Assembly (NCBI RefSeq): GCF_014898055.3
Contig: NW_023601433.1
Span: 74,011,683 to 74,075,682, forward strand
Direction: 5' to 3'
Length of the DNA: 64,000 nt
Source of the DNA: Talpa occidentalis
Taxonomy: Eukaryota > Chordata > Mammalia > Eulipotyphla > Talpidae
The notes below the pieces were generated by a model. The model did no database searches and was not told where the DNA came from. It was given only the letters and a program-made list of their open reading frames with translations. Every line of letters starts with the position of its first letter. Position 1 is the stretch's first letter. The position numbers were made by a program, and so were the translations under genes. Of this stretch, positions 48,259-60,229 are shown piece by piece.

Positions 48259-48469
48259 AAACAGCTTTACATGTGAGCAAATATTTCCTTTCAACTATAA
48301 ATATTGCCCATGTTAGTTAATAATAGGTACAGTTTGCAGGAATAACATTAATTCCTTAATTCCCCTAAATCCTTTAGTTTACATGATATTATATAATTAC
48401 TTATATAGCCTAGTGATTTATTCCCCCAAACACACTAAGATGACAAACTAAGTACCATAACTGGGGAAG

Positions 48470-48640
48470 GCAGAATAACAGAGGTTGAGAGCACAATTTT
48501 TGTTTTCAAATCCTAACTCTGTCACTTAGGAGTGCTGATCCTGAGATTTCTCATTTGTAAAATGAGGAAAATAACAGTATCTGCCCCACTGGTAGCTGTG
48601 AAGATTAAACAAGTGAAAGCACAGAAAATTAAATTTCAGT
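48470..48640 (+). mobile_element. MIR SINE
   Basis: 'gaggttgagagcacaatttt', 'caaatcctaactctgtcact', 'atttgtaaaatgaggaaaat' and 'tagctgtgaagattaaacaa' are in sense MIR order. Confidence 0.75.
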
Positions 48641-48649
48641 ATCTGCTAC

Positions 48650-51600
48650 ACAGAAAATGTTTCTTCAGTATAAACAGAAAATGTTTCTTTAGTATATAAT
48701 ATAAAAGTATATTATCCTTATCATCATTACTTCTCATAGGGTACAAGGAGATATCCCTGTAGATATCAGGAGTAGGTAGAACAAAATCTACCATGGATAA
48801 TTTTTTAAATATATTTTAAATTAATTTTGAATTATACAAGTAGCATATGAAGACATTCTCCTTTGCCAGAGATATTTAAGTGAATTCTGACTTGAAAGTC
48901 AGGGGCTGAATGAGATAATGTCTTACAATTGCTAGTAGCTCCAGGAACTGATGAATTTCCCAAGGACAAGGGCAAAAGGGCAGCACCTCCACCACGACTG
49001 TAATGCAACAGGGATCAGCCAAGCTTCACTTCCCCCGCGGCAGGGTTGCATGCCCTCCACAGCTGCCCTGAACACTCACTGAGACAGGCAGGCCCTTAAT
49101 AGTGAACACACTGTCCAGCAAAATGAGAGGATGGATGTGTTTCCAGTTCAGGAAACTTAATAAAAATTCTTTATCTATTTTATTGAAAACTCAGTTCTGA
49201 GACATTACCTCAGAGGTCAGGCCTGAAGACCAGCCACTTGCTCGCTATTTCATGTTGAGACCAAGGCACTGTTCTTCAGAGCAGCATCTTTGAAGGTTTC
49301 ACTCCTTTTGTTATGATTAAAATGAAGACTCTCAGTCACTTATATATAACATTTCAATTAACACTCAACTAAGAAGTTAATTCTACTCATTAGAGAGGTG
49401 TCTAATGTGTCAAATCATGGTCTTGAAAGACAGGCGTAGAATTTCATAAACCATTTTCAATATTTCAAGTCTCTAGAAAACTGTAAAGTGCACACTTTTT
49501 TTTTACTGTGATTGGGAAGTCTATCAACACAGTACAGTCACACTGATTAATTATACGAATCATTTCAGTGTGAGGCTTTTCTTTTTAATGTCCTACAAGA
49601 CATAAAAAGAAAAGGCTAATCAGACATTTTTGGTTTATTTATCCATTTGTTACATTTCAAAATTCAAAGTGCTACTCTCAAGATTCAGGCTTAGATTTCT
49701 TATTATTCTCTTTATATCATCATTTTTAAGGAGAGACTACTGTAACTTAAACTCACTTAAATAATTTAAACTACATCTGCAAACTTAATATATTCAGTTC
49801 TCTTTTAAAGTTATCTGACAAGCCTCTTCAAAGAATGTAGGTAATTATTATAAATATTCAAATATGATCATTCTTGGGTTCTCTAAAATATTCCAGTATT
49901 GTTTACAAGCTTAGAGGGCTAATCCAAATTGTAAGCCTACTCAATTACATATACTAAAATCACAAGACGGGCCCACTAACCTAGATCAAATCCTCTTAAA
50001 TATTAAAATATATTTCCTAACACCAAAATGTTAATTCTTGGGTATGTCATACATATCAATATATAATTTTAAAAACATTCATATCCACTAAGGAATGATT
50101 ATGCCATCTCAAATAATACTGAGGGTAATCTTGGGATGCAACTTTTGGAAGTTAATTTAGCTTGGTGAGGATGCATAGCTACTGAGAGATTGGCTGAGAT
50201 GCAAGTCTAAAGATGTAAACATCAGGGGATTATTCTCACAACCTGATCTGGTGGGTCCCTTTCTTTGGTTGGCAAGTAATAGACTAGGACAGAAACTAAA
50301 AAAGGACATGGTCAACTAGTCCAGCACCCAAGACTTGAGTATTATACCATTACCTGATTTTCAAGTCATCATTTGCTCTTGAGAGAAAATTGAACTCTGG
50401 TTATTACAAGCCTATTATTTGACTCAATGATCACAATTTTTCTGAAATATGGCCAAGACAGGTTTTGACTGGCATTTATTAAAAAAGGAAAGTATGGGCT
50501 TATTATTATTCAGTATTGAGTTTGTTTGAAAGTTCAACTTTCAAAACATGGAGGACTTATAAAAGGGGGGGATACAAAAGGCCCTTTAGTAAAGAGGAGT
50601 CTGGAAGCTACTCGCCTAGAGAAAGGGTTGGCTAAATTCCACCTGCTATCTATTTTTGTTGATAAAGTTTTAATGGAACATAGTCATGCCTGTTCATTTA
50701 TTATCTATGCTGCTTTTGTATTAAAATGGCAGAGATGCATAATTGCAACTCTCTGGCCCATAAAAACCTCAAGTATTTACCATTTGGCCCTTTATTGAAA
50801 AAGTTTGCCAAAGTCAGATTTAAAGAAACAGTTGCAGAACTAGAAGTGAGAGAGCTGGATTCCATACTAACTTTAGCACTTTTAGAAGAAACAAAAACAC
50901 AGTATGTATGAAATACTACCCAAAATGTAATATTATTTACAATTTTATATGGTGGCCTATGATTAGTAATTGAACAAATTTAACCAATTTATTTAACTTA
51001 TTTTGACCCATGTTTCATTCATAGTCCAATGTATGGAATAATATTTATCCTAACTAATAATAAGAAAAGATGATAAAATGCTTGCTTTGAAAATTAAGAA
51101 GGCTATGAGATAGGGTAGTTCCATTCTACTCTCCATTTTTTAAATCCTGAACCTAACACAAACTTCTTTTCTTTTTCCTTCTCTCTCCCTCTCTCCCCCA
51201 CCCCACACATTCCATGTGATCAAAAGAGGGACAAACATGTACAGTCCATGAGCACTTATTCTAGTCCCAAGACAACTGGCTATTTGCCATATCAGCTAGC
51301 TGTAAGATAGTCTCCACTCAGTTACTATTTTTTTTTTTAGATGAGAAAATTATATAATATGCAGAAATAGCCAAAAAATTCTTCAGGATCATGACGTGTA
51401 CTTGAGAGACCCAAACAGTAACATGTTACAACTTTCCTTTCAGAATAGCCCTTGCCCAGTGTGGAATAGTTTCTTTTTTATCTTTTATTCCAAGTTATGT
51501 GATAGAGAAATTACAGTATATTTTCAACAATTCCTGTCCCATTATCCAGAAGTAGCAACAATCATTGGTAACAGGCCCAGAAGTGAAGGTGAAGAAATAG
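48650..51600. other. Unresolved DNA
   Basis: No gene or repeat recognised. 48660-48700 has a short direct duplication (acagaaaatgtttctt, twice). 48960-49140 is locally GC-rich with a CCCCCGCGG site but no other CpG-island sign. Confidence 0.45.
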
Positions 51601-51605
51601 TTATA

Positions 51606-51618
51606 AAGCACTAAAAGA
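51606..51618. repeat. TSD of the full-length L1, left copy
   Basis: AAGCACTAAAAGA, repeated exactly at 57372-57384. The preceding TTAT/AAAG context fits the loose L1 endonuclease preference (TT/AAAA). Confidence 0.95.
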
Positions 51619-52060
51619 GAGTCCGAGCCCAGAGGAGAAGCGGGCACCCATGGCGGGAGCAGACCTGGCTCACGGAAGAGTGTGCTAGTCTCAGAATCGT
51701 CATTTTAGAATAGGGACCTTTCTTCAATAAAGATTGCTTGAAACTGGCAGAAGGCTCCCGGAGGAGCCAGAGGTGAGCTGGGAAGTTCGCCCAAGCCAGG
51801 CCCCTTCTGGCCAGCAGTCTGAGCCCAGAGGGGGAGTGGGCACCCAAGGCCAGGGCAGATCCAGCATGCGGGAGAGTGTGCCTGATTCTGAATCGCCATT
51901 TTAGAATAGGGACCGTTCTTCAATAAAGACTGCTTGAAACCGGCAGAAGGCTCCCCATGGAGCCAGAGGGAGAAGGTTCCCTGCGCAGTCAGAGGTGAGC
52001 TGAAGGCCCCCACAAGCCTGGTCCCAATTGGCGGGAAGTCAGAGGCCAGAGGAGGATCCA
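51619..52060 (+). promoter_or_regulatory. L1 5' UTR promoter with tandem monomers
   Basis: Two tandem units start at 51620 (AGTCCGAGCCCAGAGG) and 51816 (AGTCTGAGCCCAGAGG), spacing 196 bp; a third start at 52037 (AGTCAGAGGCCAGAGG) is partial. The second unit is about 221 bp because it holds an extra roughly 25-bp piece near 51972-51996. Each unit has the same CATTTTAGAATAGGGACC block preceded by CGCC (51894-51903, a good YY1-type site CGCCATTTTA) or CGTC (51698-51707, degraded). Mouse L1 promoters use comparable monomers; here the sequence is different. Confidence 0.75.
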
Positions 52061-52281
52061 GAGATTTGGAACCCAGAGTACAATCCAGCTGCCCCACCTC
52101 CAGGGAAGTCTGTGGGACTTCAAGACACACATTTGTAACTAAACACAGAAGGAAGAGACATTCGTGACAGTGACCACTAACATACTCAAAGTACCACTGC
52201 CTTACTAGACTTCTGGCATAACAGTTTTTGACTTGTTTGGATTGCCAGTTTCTGAAACTCCCGAAAGAACACACCAAAAAG

Positions 52282-52389
52282 ATGCCAGCCAGCACCAGCA
52301 GTACAGTGTCCCAACGCATAAGGCAAATTAGAAGACAGGCAGCAGGGAAAAGAAAATCTACAAGCAAAGTAGCAATGCCTTGGAAATAA
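52282..52389 (+). other. Short basic open frame at ORF1 leader
   Basis: An ATG at 52282 opens 35 codons (start MPASTSSTVSQRIRQIRRQA, very basic) to TAA at 52387. It may be the original ORF1 N terminus now cut off by the stop and the poly(A) at 52400, or an unrelated leader frame. Confidence 0.35.
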
Positions 52390-52398
52390 GACACACCA

Positions 52399-52399
<1 letters not shown>

Positions 52400-52433
<34 letters not shown>
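52400..52433. repeat. Poly(A) tract of 34 A inside L1
   Basis: Unbroken A34 between the leader frame and ORF1 body. Not at the end of the element, so it is not the insertion tail. Confidence 0.95.
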
Positions 52434-52434
<1 letters not shown>

Positions 52435-52524
52435 ACCACCCACCAGCTTGCAACTACGGTGACTTGGAAGAACTTCTGAGCCTTCCAGAAAAAGAATTCA
52501 AAATTGCTGTGATGAAAAAAACTG

Positions 52525-53313
52525 ATGGAAGTCATTAAGGAAAACAACGCTCAGAAGAATGAAATTGAGTCCCTAAAGAGGGAAATAAAAGAAATGCAGG
52601 AGATCAAAGAATTAATGGAGGCGCTAAAGAACTCTGGAAAAAGCAATGAAAGCAGAATAGATGAAATGGAAGAACAAATAAGTATTCTTGAAGACACAGA
52701 AATAAAAAGAACCAAAACAGAAAAGGAAAGAGAAGTACGAAGGAAAAAGACCGAAGAAAGACTTCGGGAACTATCTGACCCCATGAGGAAAGGAAATATA
52801 AGAGTTACAGGAATCCCAGAAGGAGAGGAGAGAGATGTAGGAACAGAGAAAATATTCAAGGAAATAATTGAAGAGAACTTCCCAAACGTGAAGAAGGAGC
52901 TGAAAATTGATAAACAAGAAGCAAGAAGAACACCAAACTTCCATCACGAAAGGAAAAATACAGCAAGACACATAATAGTAAAGCTCCCAAGAATCCAAGA
53001 CAAGGAAAAAATAATGAAGCTGACAAGAGGGAAGAAAGAGGTAACATACAAAGGAAAACCAATTAGACTGACATCAGACTTCTCCGAAGAAACACTACAG
53101 GCAAGGAGAGAGTTGAAGGACATAGTCAACAGACTCCAAGAAAACAGATGCCAACCAAGAACACTCTATCCCACAAAGCTCTCCTTCCTCTATGAAGAAA
53201 GAATAAGGACCTTCCCAGACAAACTGAAACTCTGGAATTTCATTATGACTAAACCCCCACTCCAAAAAATACTACAAGGAGTCCTAAAGCTAGAACCTCA
53301 GAGGGACAAATAA
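52525..53313 (+). pseudogene. L1 ORF1 (RNA-binding protein), frameshifted at the start
   Basis: 262 codons remain open from the ATG at 52525. Residues 1-75 are charged heptad-like coiled coil (EIESLKREIKEMQE). Residues about 88-180 hold the RRM (NIRVTGIPEGEERD) and 180-262 the C-terminal domain (YKGKPIRLTSDFSEETLQAR). Mammalian ORF1p is usually 330-380 residues, so the N terminus is missing. The likely upstream coding (52461-52514, LEELLSLPEKEFKIAV) lies in another frame: one extra A in the A run at 52515-52521 breaks it. ORF1p is a trimeric RNA chaperone of the L1 particle. Confidence 0.85.
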
Positions 53314-53383
53314 CAACGAAAGAAGGCCAAAAAAAAAGTTATTAAAAGAATAAATAAATAAAATCAAAGGAAAGACAAACACA

Positions 53384-56300
53384 ATGGCAAAAACAGATGC
53401 TAACATATCAATATTAACTCTAAATGTAAATGGACTAAACTCTTCAATAAAAAGACACAGAGTCACAGGCTGGATTAAGAAACAAAACCCTACCTTTTGC
53501 TGTCTCCAGGAAACACATTTAGCTACAAAGGATAAAAATAGACTCAAAGTTAAAGGATGGAAAACAATCCTAAGAGCAAACGGACCAAAAAAGAAAGCAG
53601 GAACAGCTATACTTACATCAGATAAAACAGATTTCAAACTCAAAAAGGTAAAAAGAGACCCCAACGGTCACTACATTATGATCAAGGGTACAATACTTCA
53701 AGAAGAAATTACACTCATTAACATATATTCACCAAACAAAGGAGCACCAAAATATATCAGACAACTATTATCATCTTTGAAAACAGACATCAGAGAAAAC
53801 ACATATGCAGTGGGAGACTTCAACACACCCCTATCAACAATGGATAGAACAATGAGACAAAAATAAGTAAAGACACTAAAGCTCTACATAAGGATCTAGA
53901 GCGCTTGAGCTTAACAGACATTTATAGAACACTAAACCCAAAAAAATCTGAGTACACATTTTTCTCAAGCGTACACGGATCATTCTCCAGGACTGATCAC
54001 ATACTGGGACACAAGACAAACATCAACAGATACACCAAGATTGAAATCATACCAACCATCTTTTCTGACCATGAAGGCATCAAACTAGAAATAAACCACA
54101 AAAAGAAGGCAAGGAAATCTCCTACCTCATGGAGACTGAAAACCACACTACTGGAAGACCACTGGGCTCATGAGGAGATCAAAGAAGGAATTAAAAAATT
54201 CTTTGAATTGAATGACAAGAAGGACACCAATTTCCTAAATGTATGGGATCCAGCAAAAGCAGTAATAAGAGGAAAATATATAGCAATAGAAGCTCACATC
54301 AAGAAACAAGAAAGAACTCAAAGAACAACCTAATCTCGAAGTTCAAAGATCTAGAAAAAGAACAACAAAAAAAAACCCCAAAACCAGTACTAGAAAAGAA
54401 ATAATAAAAACCAAAGCAGAAATAAATGAAATTGAAACTAAGAAAACAATCCAAAAGATCAATGAAACCAAGAGCTGGGTTCTTCAAAAAAATAAATAAA
54501 ATAGACAAACCCCTAGCCAGGCTCACAAAGGAAAAAAGAGAGAAAGCACAAATAAACAGGATCATAAATGAAAGAGGAGAAATCACAACGGACACAGCAG
54601 AAATCAAAAGAATAATCAGAAACTACTATGAACAGTTATATGGAAACAAGTTCAACAATCTAGAGGAGATGGACAAATTCGTACAACTCTACAATCACCC
54701 AAAGCTAGATAAAGAAGAAATAGAACACCTAAACAGACCAATCACAAGCAGAGAAATTGAAATGGTAATCAAAAACCTCCCCAAAAACAAAAGCCCAGGA
54801 CCTGAAGGATTTACAAATGAATTCTACCAAACGTTCAGAAACGAATTAGTGCCTATCCTTCACAAACTCTTCCAAAATTCTGAGAAGGAAGGGATAATAC
54901 CAAACATGTTCTATGAAGCCAATATTACACTAATACCAAAACCGAACAAGGACAACACAAAAAAAGAAAACTACAGGCCAATCTCCCTAATGAACACTGA
55001 TGCAAAAATCCTCAATAAAATTTTAGCTATCAGAATCCAACAATGCATCCATAAGATAATTCACCACGACCAAGTAGGATTCATTCCAGGGACACAAGGA
55101 TGGTTCAACATCCGAAAATCAATCAATGTTATCCAACACATCAACAAAAAGAAATACAAAAACCCTATGATAGTATCAATAGATGCCAAGAAAGCTTTTG
55201 ACAAAGTGCAACACCCATTCATGATAAAAGCCCTTGAAATTCTTGGGATACAAGGAACATACCTCAACATCATAAAGGCCATATATGACAAGCCAACAGC
55301 CAGTATCATTCTCAATGGCAAAAAGCTGAAAGCATTTCCATTAATATCTGGAACAAGACAAGGATGTCCACTCTCACCACTGCTTTTCAATATAATACTG
55401 GAAGTCTGGCCAAAGCAATAAGACAAGAGAAAGACATACAAGGAATCCAATAAGAAAGGAAGAAGTCAAACTATCACTATTTGCAGATGATATGATAACA
55501 TACATAGAGAACCCCAAAAACTCCACAGAAAAACTAATTCAACTAATCAATCAGTTCAATAAAGTGGCAGGATACAAAATCAACACGCAAAAGTCAGTAG
55601 CCTTCCTATACACAAACAATAAATCTGAAGAAGAAGAAATAAAAAAACCATCCCTTTTATTATCGAAACAAAAAAAATCAAATATTTGGGAATAAATCTA
55701 ACAAAAGAGGTAAAGGACCTATACAAAGAAAATTATAAAACACTGTTAAAAGAAATAGAAGAAGACACAAAGAAATGGAAAGACATCCCCTGCTCATGGA
55801 TTGGAAGAATAAACATTATTAAAATGGCCATCCTACCAAAAGCAATATACAGATTCAATGCTATTCCAATCAAAATTTCAATGTCATTCTTCAAAGAAAT
55901 AGAACAATTATTGATGAAATTCATATGGAATCACCAAAAACCCCAAATAGCCAAAGCTCTACTGAAAAAAAAAGAAGGAAATGGAGGCATCACACTCCCA
56001 GACTTCAAACTATACTACAAAGCCATAATCATCAAAACTGCATGGTATTGGAACAAGAACAGACACACAGACCAATGGAATTGAATAGAAAATCCAGAAA
56101 TAAACCCACAGATTTATGGTCAACTAATCTTTGACAAAGGAGCAAAGGAATATGCACTGGAGCAAAGAAAGTCTGTTCAATAAATGGTGCTGGGAAAACT
56201 GGGTCACTACTTGCAAAAGAATGTAGCTTGACTACTACCTCACACCATGCACAAAAACCAACTCAAAATGGATTAAAGAACTAGACATTAAGACCTGAAA

Positions 56301-57180
56301 CCACAAAATACATAGAAGGAAATACAGGCGAAACACTCCATGATATGCACATCAAAGACATCTTTACAGACACATCACCCAAAGCAGTGATAGTGAAGGC
56401 AGAAATAAACAGCTGGGACTACATCAAATTAAAGAGCTTCTGCACAGCAAAAGAGACAATACCAAAAACAAAGAGAAACCCCGACTGGGAGAACATTTTT
56501 GCACACACACTAATGATAAAAGACTAATCACAAAAATCTACAAAGAGCTGATGAGAGTCAAAAAATGGGCAGAAGAGCTAAAAAGAAACTTCTCTGAAGA
56601 GGAAATGCAAATGGCCAACAGGTATATGAAAAAATGTTCAACATCACTTGTAATCAGGGAAATGCAAATCAAAACCACAATGAGATATCATCTTATACCA
56701 GTGAGAATGGCACATATTAAAAAAACTAGCAACAACAAATGTTGGCGAGGTTGTGGAGAAAAAGGAACTCTCCTGCACTGTTGGTGGGAATGCAAACTGG
56801 TCCAACCACTATGGAGAGCTGTGTGGAGATTTCTGGACCTACTAAACATAGAGCTTCCATAGGATCCAGCAATTCCACTCCTAGGTATTTACCCAAAGGA
56901 CACAGAAACATCAATTCCGAAGAGCACCTGCACCCCTATGTTTATAGCAGCACTATTTACAATAGCTAAGCTATGGAAACAACCCAAATGCCCAAAAATA
57001 GATGACTGGATCAAGAAGATGTGGTGCATATACACCATGGAATATTACTCAGCATTCAAAAAAGATAAACACATGCAATTTGCAGCAACATGGATGGAGC
57101 TGGAAGGGATCATGCTCAGTGAAATAAGCCAGAAAGAAAAAGAAAAATACCGGATGGTCTCACTCATAACAGGAATCTAG
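53384..57180 (+). pseudogene. L1 ORF2 (endonuclease-reverse transcriptase), multiply broken
   Basis: ATG at 53384, 70 bp after ORF1. Endonuclease motifs are readable: LNVNGLN, LQETHL, VGDFNTPL (53810 region), SRTDHILGHK (53989 region). RT motifs follow: [27 protein letters not shown] with catalytic Asp codon 55182-55184, [14 protein letters not shown], and FADD at 55480-55491. The C terminus has the Cys-rich [15 protein letters not shown] (56741-56800 region). Frame changes occur near 53860, 54325, 54370, 54480, 55403, 55675 and 56530; in-frame stops at 56082, 56179 and 56860. Normal length is near 1,270 codons, and the span here fits. Confidence 0.92.
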
Positions 57181-57371
57181 AAAACTTAAATAAGGGACCA
57201 GGAAAAAGAATAACTATAAGAAAGTGAAAATCAAAATCAACAAACAACTATGAACCAGAAACATTCTACAGGGGGTGGGGGGCAGGGAAAGGAGGGCTTG
57301 GGGTTAAAATAAGGGGGTTGTAATTGTATGGGGAATATAAAAATAAAATTTAAATAAGTAAATAAATAAAT
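57181..57371 (+). other. L1 3' UTR with G-rich tract
   Basis: From the ORF2 stop to the tail. 57271-57316 holds GGGGGTGGGGGGCAGGG and later G3-G5 runs, a four-run G-quadruplex pattern, then TTGTAATTGTATGGGGAATA and an (AAAT)n-type tail. Known L1 3' UTRs carry a similar polypurine tract. Confidence 0.85.
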
Positions 57372-57384
57372 AAGCACTAAAAGA
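57372..57384. repeat. TSD of the full-length L1, right copy
   Basis: AAGCACTAAAAGA, exact copy of 51606-51618. Confidence 0.95.
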
Positions 57385-57389
57385 AGCAG

Positions 57390-58500
57390 GAGGATAAAAC
57401 CAAGGAAGAAGAGTGTTTCTAAAGGAATGCTCATTCAGGAAGAGAAAGTGGTAGTAAACAATCTGGTAAAATAAGCTGAAAATTATCCCTAGCACTTGAT
57501 AAAATGAGCAATCTTTTGTTTTACCATCATAAAAATGATTATATTAGGGGAGGAAAAGACTTATTACAATGATTGAAGATGGTAAAGAACGAGGTTACTA
57601 TGATGGCTAAAGAATGACTAAAGGCTAAATGTGGACCTCCTTCCACTAAAACACCTAGAAATGTTAGACAGAAAAACATGTTAAAAATCCCTCCAGTGCT
57701 AAAAACTCAAAACCAAATGTCAAATATGGGAGTCAATAGAATGGTGGCCCATCATATGAGTAAGGAACCTACAAGGGAGAGGAGGAAACCTGGCCATCAG
57801 CTCACAGACAGCAGAGAACCAGAAATGCTACTCCTGAATAAATCAAGATTATGAAAGGTATTACCCTCCATGGAAAGCAGATTGGAAAATTTACCCCTGG
57901 AAGACACAAGAAACCTTGTCATGTATCTTCTGTATGGAAACACCATAGCCAGTAATAAATTAAAACCCCAGGCCAATGCAATACACAGTTGTGGAGTCTG
58001 AATTTGTACCTCCCAAAAACTACACCATTCTCAAACTAAGAAACAAACATTAAGAAAAAGCCCCAGACAGTGAAAACCCTAAGTCTCTCCAGGAGAAGAA
58101 ACTGTAAAGCTAAACTATCTCTTCCCCAAAGATGATCTTACAATTTGAAAAAAAAACATAAACCACACAAGAAAGTCATTCACCAAGATTCACAAAACAC
58201 AATAAACTGAGAATTAGCACCCCTGAACAATTACATAATACAGCTATGGCTGTCATTAATATTAACACCAAATACTTTCACCCTATGCCTTCTTGGCACA
58301 TAAGACTGTGTTGGCCCAGTTGTAGATGAGCAGTATGTGACAGTTCCAGTGTGAGACCCTCTTTTCACTCTGATATGGCAATTGGTTATGCTCAGGTGGT
58401 GCCTGATCTCTTAGCCTAGGTCACTGAGTGGCTCTCTGAAAGAACATATAACACAGACAAAATGTCTATATTGCTCTAAACCACTGAGAGGTTTTGCCTG
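57390..58500. other. Unresolved; possible old L1 5' region
   Basis: Sections such as 'cagtgaaaaccctaagtctc' and 'aataaactgagaattagcac' recall old L1/HAL1 5' sequence, but I cannot align them with confidence. Confidence 0.3.
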
Positions 58501-59465
58501 TTTTTGCAGGATAAACTAGCTTGTTCTGTCTGATACAATATTTCAGAAATTTTCATAAGTAAATATTTGGATATGATTAAAGAGATTTTTTGAAAAGTAT
58601 TTAGAAAGTTGAATAGTGTCACTACTAAATATAGGTCATGTTTTCGAGAAATGAGAAACGTAAGCAGCAAAGAAATAACACCATAATCAAAAAGGGACAC
58701 AAAATTGAAGGGATGTTTTTGCTAAGATAGGAAAGACCTGAGTATATTCATAAAGTTGAAGGTAAAGAAAAAAAAGTTAACATAAGGATTAAAGACAGAA
58801 AAGAACTAGATAATATTTATTCACCTTACCTAAGCTCTTTAAGCAAATCTTACAGGAAGTCTTAGTTGAGTTTTAGCACTACTGTCCTCACAGAAATCCT
58901 ACTTCCTTTTATCACACTAATTAAAAAACACTGAGTAAAAAGGGTTGTAAAATTTCCCTCAAATAATAAGCTATTTTACCTCTATCTTCTTTTTGTTAAG
59001 CTTCCAGTCTTCTACTTCATTAGCAGAAATCAAGTATCATTTTATAAATATACTATAGGTGGAATTAGTAGGTGTCCTAAAGTGGTGGACCTTTCATGTA
59101 ATGTACGTTTAACTAGTCTCCCAGAGCTGGGTATGTAATTTATTCTTGAAGACATGAATGTACACTGGTCAATAATGGAATTCCATGTTATCAGGGAAGT
59201 TCTTGTTCAATATACACATCCCAGCTATTGTATGGTTTTATATTTTCATTATTTTATATTTGCTCTTTAGTCTTATTCTTTACCTTCACTTACCAGAAGT
59301 CAAAGAAACAGTCATACTGTACTGTTTTGTGCAGGGTCAATAATTTTTTTACCTTTATCTCAATTGTTTATGAGACCTACATACCTTTTTGATAGTATTA
59401 GCACTTTTACATTTAAATTTCCCACTCATTTTTATAAAATAAGAAGAAAATGCAATGACACCTAC
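58500..59465. other. Unresolved DNA
   Basis: Nothing recognised. Confidence 0.5.
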
Positions 59466-59469
59466 AGAA

Positions 59470-60040
59470 TAATTTCACATCTCACAAAAAGTTGGCAATA
59501 AGAGAATAATACATTTGCAACATTTACAACTGGCAAGTGAGCTATACACTCCAGAGCATGTGGAACTGCCTGCAATTCAAAAGGAAACAACGCCAACAAC
59601 AAAAATTACTAACATTTATAGGTCAGATTTGTTAGTAATGAAATACAAATTAAAACAATGAGGAAGCATGTTATGCTTCTTAGAACAACAAAAATTAAAA
59701 AGCTAGAGAATGTGGAATCTTGATCAACAGGAACACATTTGTGGAGCTACAGAGTAATAATACACTCCAGGGAAGACTCTGGCAGTTTGGGGTTAAATCA
59801 AATATGTATATTTCCTATAACCTACAATTCCACTTCTGAATATCTCTATATATTCTGAAGAAATTGTCATTCGGGTCCAGAAAAGAACAAATACAAATGT
59901 GATCTTCAAAGCATTGCTGTGGTGGTGGGAAGCTGAAGGCAATTTGGATGTCCATTTTGGGGGGAGTCAATTGGTAAAATGTGGTCGGTGCATGCATATC
60001 ATGGACATGCAATAGCTCTGTAGAAGCAATTTATTATAGC
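59470..60040 (+). mobile_element. Old L1 3' region
   Basis: 'caggaacacatttgtggagc', 'ctacaattccacttctgaat', 'atttggatgtccattttggg' and 'ggtaaaatgtggtcggtgca' follow the ORF2 C-terminal order of an old L1. Confidence 0.6.
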
Positions 60041-60049
60041 TATAAATAT

Positions 60050-60220
60050 TGTAATTTCCCTGTTTACTTAACAGACTTTCTCACTGGACTGTGAGCTCTT
60101 CAAAGGCAAAAAAAGGATATTCTTTATCTTTATATCAAAGTTATCTAAACAGACTGTTCCTAATCCATTGTAAGTGTTCATTAAGTATTTAATATCTGAA
60201 TAAAATTTGTTTTAATAAAA
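60050..60220 (+). mobile_element. L2 3' end
   Basis: 'ctggactgtgagctcttcaa', 'aggcaaaaaaaggatattct' and 'gtaagtgttcattaagtatt' match L2. Confidence 0.7.
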
Positions 60221-60229
60221 CTTTTTAAG

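Larger units (their letters stand above)
51619..57371 (+). mobile_element. Full-length L1 retrotransposon
   Basis: Complete LINE-1 of about 5.75 kb between perfect 13-bp duplications. Order: monomeric 5' UTR (51619-52060), non-coding leader and ORF1 region (to 53313), a 70-bp spacer, ORF2 (53384-57180) and a 3' UTR with G-rich tract and AAATA-rich tail. L1 proteins act in cis on their own RNA: ORF1p binds RNA, ORF2p nicks the target and reverse-transcribes from the nick. The perfect TSD argues for a recent insertion, yet both ORFs are broken, so this copy cannot move as it reads here. Confidence 0.95.

Noticed and set aside
48960..49140. Possible CpG-island promoter
   Set aside because: Only locally GC-rich with very few CpG and no adjacent exon.
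51705..52547. 280-codon open frame on the minus strand
   Set aside because: It is antisense to the L1 5' UTR and ORF1 leader, and its poly-Phe run is the complement of the A34 tract.
52551..53664. Several 60-124 codon minus-strand frames
   Set aside because: Shadows of L1 ORF1 and ORF2 on the opposite strand; hydrophobic composition comes from the A-rich sense strand.
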